Source: Galbitalea sp036266835 (GTDB lineage Bacteria; Actinomycetota; Actinomycetes; Actinomycetales; Microbacteriaceae). From it: a DNA stretch of 64,000 nt. The notes below the pieces were generated by a model. It was not told where the DNA came from. It did no database searches and was given only the letters and a program-made list of their open reading frames with translations. Of this stretch, positions 38,501 through 45,936 are shown one piece after another. Both the position numbers and the translations under genes were made by a program. The stretch lies in the NCBI GenBank assembly GCA_036266835.1, contig DATAXD010000040.1, positions 1 through 64,000 of the forward strand, in the 5' to 3' direction. Each line of letters begins with the position of its first letter. Position 1 is the stretch's first letter.

Positions 38501-38850
38501 AAGTAGCTGACATCCGCGATCGCTCCACCAACGCTCGTAGCGTTCGGCATCGTAAACGACCGGCTTCCGGAAGTCGCCGCGATGCCCGAACCAAGTACGC
38601 GCCGGATGGCTTTCGAGACCGTCGATGTCGTTTCCGCGACCGAGCCGGTTGGCTGCTGCAAGTCGACGTCAACCGCTGATTGCGATGTCGGCAGTCTAGA
38701 CAGGGCAGACCGCACCCCCGCCTGCTCAGTGGCAACCACAAGAAGTCCAAGAGAGGCTACGGTCGTCGCCGAAAGTGTTGCGACAAGGAGCACGAAAATG
38801 AGTAAGCGCCACGAACTCACGACTCCGCCGCGCGCGATCCTCCAGAGCAT
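35512..38850 (-). CDS. FtsX-type ABC transporter permease (large)
   Basis: 1112 aa from the ATG at 38850 (MLWRIARGG); an ATG-like reading 10 codons earlier is less typical. N-terminal helix (about 12-40), two extracytoplasmic domains and several membrane blocks (VIVIMLLLLVLAIAALGQAA, AIEAAAIGLLTAVLSPVLAR, VILCVIGTVFGIVIGLLLSW). First gene of the exporter operon; with the second permease it would form a heterodimeric transporter powered by the two ATPases. Substrate unknown. Confidence 0.87.
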   Translation of the reverse strand: MLWRIARGGVVSSWRLLIFVLLVATLSATTVASLGLLVVATEQAGVRSALSRLPTSQSAVDVDLQQPTGSVAETTSTVSKAIRRVLGSGIAATSGSRSFTMPNATSVGGAIADVSYFAELAAVRSHVTLLSGTWPKRTAQSASAIIPVIVPSSGAEAVQLQIGDTFSVQLDVTGDLRTARVVGAYTAADPKAKYWGEDPLHGAGVNRDYPSPANGADTTTEFGPLLVASGQLDASAVPIDAMQLSFAPKFDKLMVGQLAPLVKRLKSAKSEVPSRLRNEAQQVTFTSTLGSSLSQVVSKLIVTRSAVIVIMLLLLVLAIAALGQAARLFSDAQAGGRALMLARGASRPQVFGLSAIEAAAIGLLTAVLSPVLARFAYGLLALLPSMRAAGMPKDAGMPSLSWELALAVAFLFVVILVAPLLARPTTFVDGEQDKVRGGWGSGLVRSGVDFGVVVIAAVLYWQLLSYRTPVGGGETPGIDPVLVAAPVAVLLATGLLSVRLIPAVSRLADRGAARSRGSVFPLAEWGVGRRSRQSSAAVLLLTLAVAVGAFGQSFLATWQQSQVDQASLAVGPPVRVPATAASIGRQSAALMAGAVGKPQPVIRRSGSVVDASGQDTDNVTTVLGLTASARRLLATGRNGALGGDKVAKLPVHAEPGDAGIALPGDVRGVQGIVRVEALGAPVPGISINLAALIEDANGLLTTIQLGSVPVDGEPHAVRGLLNSSARGPAPLKFVGFESSVTVGDRSAYGVGNAQANANILLGRLAVLHPTDEPGHYAAEPLTVGRRLPWFAEKIYGAPPTDDPSSGTAPSGWQMRLTVVIPAEVSQQGAAYLLEDWKPIVAVPAVVTSALAKSVGVRLHDSIPLDISGALVEVNIVGIVQLIPGVADFAALSVAAASGVGAAASDGVVVDQAELQRVLVQGGESGVMVDEWWINVPTGRGAAFLTSHPTAARGGVSREVLAQQLQGDPLRVATQAALWLSIVAAALLVAMGFAIHTAASMRARRLEFAQLRAIGLSRRALVGVIGAESVILCVIGTVFGIVIGLLLSWLISPLVTLSPDGSPAVPAVAIVVPIVGVALLILEVLVVLACVVLAVAVTQRSTSPAQILRGAEE

Positions 38851-39348
38851 CAGCGACCCTGTTCCGTCGAGCGTGCACATGCTTGAGTGCAGAGCGCTGA
38901 CGCGCCACGCAAGGTGCGGTCAATCGTGTGCATCGAGCCCCATCGCATCGGAATATCGGCTGTGGCACTCGGCCGGCGTCGACACTCTATATTTGCATCC
39001 CGTGGTTTTTTTCACAAAAATGTATAGGTTTTTTACAGAAAAGTATTGAAATTGACACAACGGGCACCGTATTCACCCGCGCGCGTGCCGACCACTCTCG
39101 ATTTCCAACCTAAGTCGAGAGGCAAAATCACCCATGCTCTTCGACAGCTACTAGCGACGTCAGCTCGGCACGATCGTCGATGTGCCCAGGACCAGCCAAG
39201 AAGAGCTCGTCGGCGAGGCATCGGCAGACCCGATCACACACCTGCTGTACGCGGACATTCTCGCCTCGTTCGAACGCTAGCGTCGACATGGGAGCGAGCC
39301 GCGTTTTTTGGCGAGCCGTCCGGATGCATCCCCGTAGAGTCATCCACG
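38851..39348. other. 498-base gap with an AT-rich patch and a possible broken small ORF
   Basis: The left part upstream of the ABC operon holds a markedly AT-rich stretch (about 38988-39058) with poly-T and poly-A runs and a TTGACA at 39053. At 39134-39280 a plus-strand reading frame of 48 codons begins MLFDSY, hits TAG, and continues RRQLGTIVDVPRTSQEELVG to a second TAG. It may be a degraded gene. No other feature is supported here. Confidence 0.4.
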
Positions 39349-39912
39349 ATGGCCGAGCGCAAACCAGTCTGGAGGCATCGTCGCGTAGTCGCGAAGAGCT
39401 TCTGGTTGCGACAGCGCGCGGCCGCACTGGTGCTCACGTTAACCTCCGCCTCAAGCTGGACGGTGTTTGTTTGGCTGTTGCTCATCGCCGCAGTCGTCGG
39501 ACTTTGGTACGGGATCCAAGAGGTGTCCAAGGCGCACAACGCGACGCTCACTTGGGCGACCGGCATTTCCCTCGCGGTGCTGTTCATAGGATGTTTTGTG
39601 CCAGCGTCAAGTCGCGGCACGAGTACGGCGCTAAGAGGTGGGACGACCGTCGTCGCGATGGTGGATCGGCTGGTCTACGCGTTCAAAGTAGGGGAGCGCG
39701 TGCAGGGCGTTCCGCGTGCTGAGGTCAAGAGTGTCCGGTGGCTGTTCGGCGTCACCGCGATCGCAAGCAGATCTCGCGGCGGGCGGCTGATCGTGCCGTC
39801 CAACCTCTTCCCCACCCGCGCGCAGTGGCGAAAGCTGACCGGCCGCGTCAAACGCCCCACGCGGAGCCTTTCAGAGTCAACGGATGATGACGTGCCGAAG
39901 TGGGGCGGATGA
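39349..39912 (+). CDS. Membrane protein with C-terminal PH-like/YcxB-like part
   Basis: 187 aa from the ATG at 39349; the frame stays open upstream but that part is not protein-like. Basic N-terminus, two membrane helices (about 28-58 and 68-90), then a cytoplasmic domain (TTVVAMVDRLVYAFKVGERV, PRAEVKSVRWLFGVTAIASR, LIVPSNLFPTRAQWRKL) that resembles the PH-like domain of YcxB-type proteins. Function unknown. Confidence 0.6.
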   Translation: MAERKPVWRHRRVVAKSFWLRQRAAALVLTLTSASSWTVFVWLLLIAAVVGLWYGIQEVSKAHNATLTWATGISLAVLFIGCFVPASSRGTSTALRGGTTVVAMVDRLVYAFKVGERVQGVPRAEVKSVRWLFGVTAIASRSRGGRLIVPSNLFPTRAQWRKLTGRVKRPTRSLSESTDDDVPKWGG

Positions 39913-39985
39913 CAGCCGTCTCTCATTAGTGCCGCACCAACCTCCCAATTCGCCTTAGGACGGCGGGTGCTGATTGGCTGGGGGC

Positions 39986-41188
39986 ATGGCGCTCATTCCC
40001 CCGCGTGGACCGCTTCGGGTCTACGCCGCGATGACGCTCGTCGACTCGGTTGGCTTCGGGCTGTACGGGACGGGGTCCGTGCTGTTCTTCACGCTGATTC
40101 TTCGGATCCCGGCATCCTTCGTCGGATTCGGTCTCACCATTGCGGCCGTGGTCGGCTTGCTCGCGGGACTACCCGGTGGCCGCCTGTCCGATCGCTTCGG
40201 CCCGAAGCGCGTGATGGTTCCGCTGTATCTGCTTCAGGCGGTGCTGTTCGCGGCCTTCCCGTTCGTTCGGTCGGAGGTCCTGTTCGTTGTGGTGGTATCT
40301 GCAATTGCCCTCGCCGAGGGTGCCGCGCGGCCGGCCCGGCGCGCCGCCATCTCCGCCTTCGCCACCGGGGAGGCTCGCGTCGCAGTGTCGGCCTACAACC
40401 GTGCGGTGTTGAACGTCGGCTTTTCGCTCGGCACACTCGGTGCCGGCGCCGCGTTGACCATTGGCAACGCGACCGCGTTCGCGGTGCTCTTGTGGGGGAA
40501 CGCGGTGTCGTTTGTCTTCGCGGCGCTCTTGTTCAGCCGCCTCCCGATGCCAAAGGTCGCACGCACACCCCACGAACACACCGGCTTTCTGTTCACGCCG
40601 CGGATCGTCGCATCCGCTCTGTGCTGCGGGGTCCTGTTCGCGAGTTCGTCGCTTCTGGATGTCGGTCTGCCACTCCAGGTCGCCGAGAAGACAACCGCTC
40701 CGCACTGGCTTATCGCCGCCCTGCTTCTGGTCAACACCGGGCTCGCGATCACACTTCAGGTGCGAGCGAGCCGCGGCTCCGAGACCGTCGGTGGCGCTTC
40801 ACGGGCAAATCGGACGGCCGGCCTCTGCCTCCTGGCGGCCTGCGCGTTTTTTGCCGCATCCTCGTTTCCGCCCGCAATTCCGGCGGCGATCATCCTCGTG
40901 TTCGCAATCGTTGCCCTGACTGGCGGGGAGTTGTTCTCCTCAGCCGGCCAGTGGGGACTGTCATTCGCGCTCGCGCCGGATGCCCGCCAGGCGGAATTCA
41001 TCGGCGGATTCACCCTGGTCAGCAGCGCCGCCGGGGTTGCCGGACCGTACCTTGCAACCCAGGTCGTGACCAACGGAACGATGGGCTGGGCAATCGCTGC
41101 CGCTGTCTTCGTCGCAGCGGGTCTGCTCGCGCCCGTCATCGCGCGACCTCGAGCGATTCCGGAGACTTCGACGCCGACGCCGCTGTGA
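39986..41188 (+). CDS. Major facilitator superfamily transporter
   Basis: 400 aa from the ATG at 39986. About twelve hydrophobic helices; cytoplasmic loop 2-3 motif GLPGGRLSDRFGPKRVMV is the MFS A-motif (G-x-x-x-D-R-x-G-x-R/K). Typical drug:proton antiporter or efflux size. Alone between the small membrane protein and a convergent EthD gene; substrate unknown. Confidence 0.9.
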   Translation: MALIPPRGPLRVYAAMTLVDSVGFGLYGTGSVLFFTLILRIPASFVGFGLTIAAVVGLLAGLPGGRLSDRFGPKRVMVPLYLLQAVLFAAFPFVRSEVLFVVVVSAIALAEGAARPARRAAISAFATGEARVAVSAYNRAVLNVGFSLGTLGAGAALTIGNATAFAVLLWGNAVSFVFAALLFSRLPMPKVARTPHEHTGFLFTPRIVASALCCGVLFASSSLLDVGLPLQVAEKTTAPHWLIAALLLVNTGLAITLQVRASRGSETVGGASRANRTAGLCLLAACAFFAASSFPPAIPAAIILVFAIVALTGGELFSSAGQWGLSFALAPDARQAEFIGGFTLVSSAAGVAGPYLATQVVTNGTMGWAIAAAVFVAAGLLAPVIARPRAIPETSTPTPL

Positions 41189-41238
41189 CGATTCCGGAGT
41201 AGGACGATTCAGCCGCGGCCCGGTTACCGAGCAGCGGA

Positions 41239-41547
41239 TCAGCTCTCCTGGACGTCCTGAAACAGGATGCGGACTCCGCCGCTCGCGAGCCCGCGAAGAT
41301 GGGGGACGAACGCACCCGCCTCGGGCGACTTGATCGCCGCGACGGCCGCGTCGTAGTCGACGAAGTACAGGTCGACCGTTCGATATGCGGGCGTTGGGGA
41401 GCCATCCTCTTTTGGCCAGACTTTAGCTGTTTCGAGACGCTGCAGACCGGGCATCGTTTTCGCGAGAGGGACCAGCTCGATGTATCCGGCCTCGAATTCG
41501 TCGGGATCGGTCGGGTTGTCGTAAATCACGGAGATCTTCGTTGGCAT
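41239..41547 (-). CDS. EthD-family small ferredoxin-like protein
   Basis: 102 aa. KISVIYDNPTDPDEFEAGYI, VPLAKTMPGLQRLETAKVW, YRTVDLYFVDYDAAVAAI and EAGAFVPHLRGLA are typical of EthD (dimeric alpha-beta barrel) proteins. EthD is needed for some cytochrome P450 ether degradation; others have varied roles. Divergent from the peroxiredoxin. Not obviously tied to the catabolic island. Confidence 0.8.
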   Translation of the reverse strand: MPTKISVIYDNPTDPDEFEAGYIELVPLAKTMPGLQRLETAKVWPKEDGSPTPAYRTVDLYFVDYDAAVAAIKSPEAGAFVPHLRGLASGGVRILFQDVQES

Positions 41548-41708
41548 TGCCGCTCCTCGGGGGTAGTTTCAGCGAGCACAGTGGAACGCCTAACCGTACT
41601 GTCGCGCACCGACACGCATCAATGTCGGTGCGCGCACCGATTCCCCACCGAGCCTCAAGCGCCAAGGTCTAATCTTCCGGGTAAAGCCACTTTTGCAAGG
41701 AGACGCCG

Positions 41709-42287
41709 ATGTCGGATTACACGCAACTGCCCGAAGGGCTCCCCGTTCCCAAGGACGACGGTGCCGCGGATCACCTGCCCGGCACACGGATGCCGAACGT
41801 CACGCTGCCGACCAGCGACGGGCGCGAGGTCAATCTCAGCGACCTGGGCTCCGGCCAAACCATCATCTACCTCTATCCGATGACCGGTGTTCCGGGCGTC
41901 GTCTTGCCCGCCGGTTGGGACGAGATCCCGGGCGCACGCGGATGCTCGACCGAGGCCTGCGACTTTCGCGACCACTTCGCTGACATCCAGCGAGCCGGAG
42001 GAGCTCGGGTTTACGGATTCTCTTCGCAGGATCCCGACTACCAGGCGGAGGTCGTCGGTCGACTGACGCTGCCGTTCACCATGATCTCCGACGAGAAGTT
42101 CGCTCTCGGCGACACACTCAACCTGCCGACCTTCAGCGCAGAGGGCCACGACCGTCTCTACGCTCGCCTGACCCTGATCGTCCTGGACGGCGCGATCGAG
42201 CACGTCTTCTACCCGGTCTTCCCGCCGAACACGCACGGCCAGCAGGTTCTTCGCTGGCTCAAGGAGCATCCGCTAGCGTCGAGCTGA
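41709..42287 (+). CDS. Peroxiredoxin (AhpC/TSA, PrxQ/Prx5-like)
   Basis: 192 aa. RMPNVTLPTSDGREVNLSDL, IIYLYPMTGVPG, and the active region GARGCSTEACDFRDHFADI, with two Cys five residues apart as in PrxQ. LTLPFTMISDEKFALGD follows. AAGGAG lies eight bases upstream of the ATG. Reduces hydroperoxides. Its last 15 bases overlap the convergent epimerase gene. Confidence 0.88.
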   Translation: MSDYTQLPEGLPVPKDDGAADHLPGTRMPNVTLPTSDGREVNLSDLGSGQTIIYLYPMTGVPGVVLPAGWDEIPGARGCSTEACDFRDHFADIQRAGGARVYGFSSQDPDYQAEVVGRLTLPFTMISDEKFALGDTLNLPTFSAEGHDRLYARLTLIVLDGAIEHVFYPVFPPNTHGQQVLRWLKEHPLASS

Positions 42288-43193
42288 TCGTTTCCGCAGC
42301 CGGTGCGCGATCCGCAGGTCGTTCCAGCCGAATGGACCGGCGTCCGGGAGAGCCGCGCGGATGCGATCGTCGTCGAACGGATGCGACGGCCGGATGTCCG
42401 CCGGCGTCTCGGGCGCGTAAGGTGCGGGCTCCGAGACGCCCTCGCCCAGCATCGTGGCTTGGGCCTTGGCGACCAGGGGTACGACCATCAGCCACTCTGA
42501 CAAATGCGCGACGATCCGGATGGCCCATACCGGGAGCGGCACGTAGAGCACCTTGCCCTCGCGACCTCGGACCCGCGCGACCCGGCGCACGGCCTGTTCG
42601 AGCGGCAGCTCCTCCACTCCCATGACGGCGACGGTGGGGTCGGGAATGCGTCCCTCGAGTGCGGCGACGAGTACGTCAACGGCATCGTCAACCGGCACCG
42701 GGCGAACCGTGCGTCGGCGAAACCCCACGGTTCCGAACACCGGCCAGGTTCGCACCGCGCGACTCACGTGGTCGACCATGTGGTCGCCGAGACCGTAGAT
42801 CATGCCCGACTTGAGGATGGTGTAATCGAGTCCCGAGTTGCGAATGAGCTCCTCGGCTGCCCACTTCGTCTCGTGATAGGGCGAGCCACAATCGGGTCGC
42901 GCACGCAGGAAGCTGAGCATTACGATCCGCTTCACGCCAGCGCGCCGAGCGGCTTCGATCACCGCGCGAGTCCCCTCGACGTGGACCTTCTGGAATGTCT
43001 GCTCACCGATTTCGCGATTGATGCCCGCGCAATGGGCTACGGCATCGCATCCGGCGAAGGCCTTTGTCAGCGCGTCGACGTCATCGACCGAGGCGCCGGT
43101 GCGGCGAGACACGACGACCGCGTTTGCGGAACCCAGCCGCTCGGCCAAATGACGCCCGACGAAACCGGTCCCGCCGGTAATCGCAACTCGCAT
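42273..43193 (-). CDS. NAD(P)-dependent epimerase / NmrA-like atypical SDR
   Basis: 306 aa from the ATG at 43193 with AAGGAG six bases upstream. Rossmann motif AITGGTGFVGRHLAERL, DAVAHCAGINREIG, MLSFLRARPDCGSPYHETKW (the Y-x-x-x-K of SDRs) and TILKSGMIYGLGDHM. Resembles the NDUFA9/NmrA-like atypical SDR group. Divergent from and probably controlled by the ArsR gene. Substrate unknown. Confidence 0.85.
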   Translation of the reverse strand: MRVAITGGTGFVGRHLAERLGSANAVVVSRRTGASVDDVDALTKAFAGCDAVAHCAGINREIGEQTFQKVHVEGTRAVIEAARRAGVKRIVMLSFLRARPDCGSPYHETKWAAEELIRNSGLDYTILKSGMIYGLGDHMVDHVSRAVRTWPVFGTVGFRRRTVRPVPVDDAVDVLVAALEGRIPDPTVAVMGVEELPLEQAVRRVARVRGREGKVLYVPLPVWAIRIVAHLSEWLMVVPLVAKAQATMLGEGVSEPAPYAPETPADIRPSHPFDDDRIRAALPDAGPFGWNDLRIAHRLRKRSARR

Positions 43194-43259
43194 TGTTTGC
43201 TCCTTCGCTATTTCGCAATATAGCGAAACTATATTTCGCAATGGTGCTATATTGCAAAT
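43194..43259. promoter_or_regulatory. Divergent operator/promoter region of the ArsR pair
   Basis: GCAATATAGC (43215-43224) and GCTATATTGC (43246-43255) are exact inverse complements. TTCGC-AATATA-GCGAA (43212-43227) is itself an inverted repeat, and ATTTCGCAAT occurs twice as a direct repeat. TATATT at 43248-43253 lies seven bases before the ArsR ATG, so the ArsR transcript may be leaderless. The region is AT-rich within high-GC surroundings, fitting an autoregulated ArsR operator. Confidence 0.75.
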
Positions 43260-43601
43260 ATGGCAGATACGGCATCCGACATCTTCGCCGCACTCGCGCA
43301 CCCGACCAGGCGACAGATCCTGCAGGATCTCAAAGACGGCGAACTCGCCGCGGGCGAGATTGCGGGACGGTTCAACTCATCCGGCCCGACGATTTCGCGG
43401 CACCTCAGCGTGCTGCGCCAGGCGGGATTGATCACAGAGCGCAGGGATGCCAACCGCATCCTCTATTCACTCGTCAGCGATCGCCTCGCCCTGTCCGTGG
43501 GCGACTTCCTGTCGACGGTCTGCCCCGAGCAGATTGTTCTCCGCGAAGTTCGCAAGCTCGGATCCGCTCCTGCGCGCCGCGCGGTCGACGCGACCGCCTG
43601 A
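43260..43601 (+). CDS. ArsR-family transcriptional regulator
   Basis: 113 aa. Winged helix-turn-helix: IFAALAHPTRRQILQDLKDG, GEIAGRFNSSGPTISRHLSV, LITERRDANRILYSLVSDRL. No CxC metal-binding motif (ELCVC type) is present, so it is probably not a metal sensor but a metabolite or redox sensor; the single Cys is in STVCPEQ near the end. No Shine-Dalgarno; probable leaderless start. Controls itself and the divergent epimerase gene. Confidence 0.9.
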   Translation: MADTASDIFAALAHPTRRQILQDLKDGELAAGEIAGRFNSSGPTISRHLSVLRQAGLITERRDANRILYSLVSDRLALSVGDFLSTVCPEQIVLREVRKLGSAPARRAVDATA

Positions 43602-43622
43602 TCCGATGGGCGCGCCGACCTC

Positions 43623-45890
43623 CTAACGGCGTGGGACGACAGGCAGTTGTATGTATCCGAGATGTGTCGGGCCCGTGTAGACCGTGTTCTCAGCTGAGTC
43701 ATGGATGCTCGGATCGTACGCGTGGTGCAGACCGTGAGCGACCCCGTCATACGGCTGCACATCGACTCGGATGCGCTGGCCCTTGCGTAGGTAGCCCGTG
43801 TTGGGGACCAACTCGATCTCGATCGGCACGACTTCATCGTCGGAGAGTGGCGCGAAATCCACTTTTCGGTGCGTGTGCTTCGGCGAATAGTCGGTCGTAC
43901 GTTCGGGGTCGAGGGCGCGATGGGAGACCTTGAGCCAACCCTTCATCAATGGAGTGATTCGATCAGGGAAGCCCATGGTCGTGAAGCCGGTGAAGTCGAC
44001 CTCGCGGTCGTCCTCGTCGATCACCCGCACCGAGACGACGACGTCCATGTCGGATGCCGTAGAGGACACCCACAGCTCCACCTTGCCGAATCCGGCGATG
44101 ACCGAATCTTCCGTCACCGGCTCACTGATGAACGAGATGCCGGTGACCCGCGGGTCGGATTCCGCCGCCGTCGGGTCGGGGCGTGGTGTTCCCACGGGCG
44201 CTGCGGGCACCATGGTGATCTCAGCCGAATAGCTTGATGCGTGCTCCGCCTTCGGCGGCGCGGTCGACAGAGTCAGGAACTCGGGCCGAGTGCCGTCGCC
44301 GTGCCACTTCGACGGGCTCGCGTCGAAGTACCACTTTGGGTAGTTCGTGCGCGCGACCGGCCACTCGTTCTCTTCCTGCAGGAACGATGACCCGTTGCCC
44401 GTGCGAATCTCGAGCCGGATCGGCGGCTCGTCCATGATCCCGTTCTGGATGCCCTTGAGCCAGTAGTCGAAGAACGCCTTGTGGCTCGCGACCGACTCCG
44501 CCGCGTACGCCTTCTGGAACCAGTCCTCCCAGAAATCCAGCTTCTTGTTAGGCGTCGGCGTCGACAGATACGCGGCGCTGCCGCCGAGCTGATGGATGTT
44601 GCTGACGTGGGTCGTCGACGCGACCGCCCACAGCGGCACGGTCACGTCCGTGAGGTCCGGGCTCATGAAGACCTCTGCCCGAGGTCCGAAGATAGCATCG
44701 GGGTTCGAATCGCGGAACGGGCTGTCCTTCATGGTCTGGATGAAGTCCGCCACATCCGGCGTGCCGATGATTGGGGGAATCAGTCCCGAGATCCGCCAGA
44801 TCGGCCAGAACTGCTCGTTCAGAATGCCACCGTTGTAGGCGACCTCCTCGTAGAGGTCGACATCCGTTCCGATCGCGATCATCGCCTTGAGGTGGGAGGG
44901 ATGCAGGCTCGCAGCCTGGTGCTGGCTAATTGCGAGATACGACATGCCCCAGGTGCCGACCGAACCGTTTGACCAGGGCTGTTCGCCGGCCCATTCGATC
45001 GAATCGCGGAATGCCTCTGCCCCGGCGATTCCCCATGGTGCCAGCTGGCCCGGGCTCTTGCCTGCTCCCGGCATGTCCACCCGCATGACCGCGTATCCTT
45101 CGGGCACCCACACCGCAGTGCTGACCGACTCGTGATTCTCGAACTGGAGCGCGCCGGAATTGCCGAAGAAGTAGTCCTCTTCCATTTGCTCGTGCTTCTC
45201 AAGGCCCTCGCCGTCCGCGATCGAGTGGTGGTTAAACGCCTTGCCATAGGGGCCGCAGTCGACGATCACCGGATACGTTCCGTCGGCCACGGGGCGGAAC
45301 ACGTCGGCGAACACGTGAGACCCGTTAGCAAGCGGAACTTTCACATCGCGGAATCGCAGGATGCCGAGGATGTTACGTCGCACCTCGTTGCGCGCGTTCG
45401 CCGCACTCACCAGTTCGCGCGGCGTGCCATCCGCAAAGACGCCAGCTGCATTGAGCTCGGCGAGCACCTCGACGACGACCGGGTCGGTCGTGAACTCGTC
45501 GACCTTGTCCGTGACCGCAGTCGCCGCGTAGTCGGCATCATGGCGAAAGTTGATGCGCCGATCGCCAATGATGTCGTGCGCCCTCGGATCGATGCCGGTC
45601 CCGTAGTCGCGAATGGCGCTGCGACCCAGCGTGAACACCATCCTCGCGATGTTCGTCAGGCCCGGATCCTTGAGCTTGTCGAGGTTGCCGTCGACCCGCG
45701 CGACGAGTTGCGCGAGGTTCAATCGCGGTGCCGCCGTGGCGTTTCCGATCGAGTTGGTACCGATCAGGAAGGCGACGCGCTCGCCGTCCTCGTACTCGAA
45801 CTCGCCTCGTTCATTGGTCAGGCCGCTGTGCGTGGGGGTCTCGTATTTGAGGCCGGCGACGGGTCCCGCAAGAATGCCAGTGTGTGTCAT
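43623..45890 (-). CDS. CocE/NonD-family hydrolase with N-terminal extension (copy 1)
   Basis: 755 aa, much longer than usual CocE (about 550-600). Residues 8-170 form an extra domain (VAGLKYETPTHSGLTNERGE, EYEDGERVAFLIG, LAQLVARVDGN). The alpha/beta hydrolase part (about 180-500) has the nucleophile in GTWGMSYLAIS (Ser317), PVIVDCGPYGKA, and a C-terminal jelly-roll (ISFISEPVTEDSVIAGFGKV onward). Such enzymes hydrolyse esters or activated amides. SD AGGAGA. End gene of the QOR-NTF2-HsaA operon. Confidence 0.88.
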   Translation of the reverse strand: MTHTGILAGPVAGLKYETPTHSGLTNERGEFEYEDGERVAFLIGTNSIGNATAAPRLNLAQLVARVDGNLDKLKDPGLTNIARMVFTLGRSAIRDYGTGIDPRAHDIIGDRRINFRHDADYAATAVTDKVDEFTTDPVVVEVLAELNAAGVFADGTPRELVSAANARNEVRRNILGILRFRDVKVPLANGSHVFADVFRPVADGTYPVIVDCGPYGKAFNHHSIADGEGLEKHEQMEEDYFFGNSGALQFENHESVSTAVWVPEGYAVMRVDMPGAGKSPGQLAPWGIAGAEAFRDSIEWAGEQPWSNGSVGTWGMSYLAISQHQAASLHPSHLKAMIAIGTDVDLYEEVAYNGGILNEQFWPIWRISGLIPPIIGTPDVADFIQTMKDSPFRDSNPDAIFGPRAEVFMSPDLTDVTVPLWAVASTTHVSNIHQLGGSAAYLSTPTPNKKLDFWEDWFQKAYAAESVASHKAFFDYWLKGIQNGIMDEPPIRLEIRTGNGSSFLQEENEWPVARTNYPKWYFDASPSKWHGDGTRPEFLTLSTAPPKAEHASSYSAEITMVPAAPVGTPRPDPTAAESDPRVTGISFISEPVTEDSVIAGFGKVELWVSSTASDMDVVVSVRVIDEDDREVDFTGFTTMGFPDRITPLMKGWLKVSHRALDPERTTDYSPKHTHRKVDFAPLSDDEVVPIEIELVPNTGYLRKGQRIRVDVQPYDGVAHGLHHAYDPSIHDSAENTVYTGPTHLGYIQLPVVPRR

Positions 45891-45936
45891 GGGTGTCTCC
45901 TAGTCCTTGTTGACTAATGGGGTTTTGAGAGCGAAA

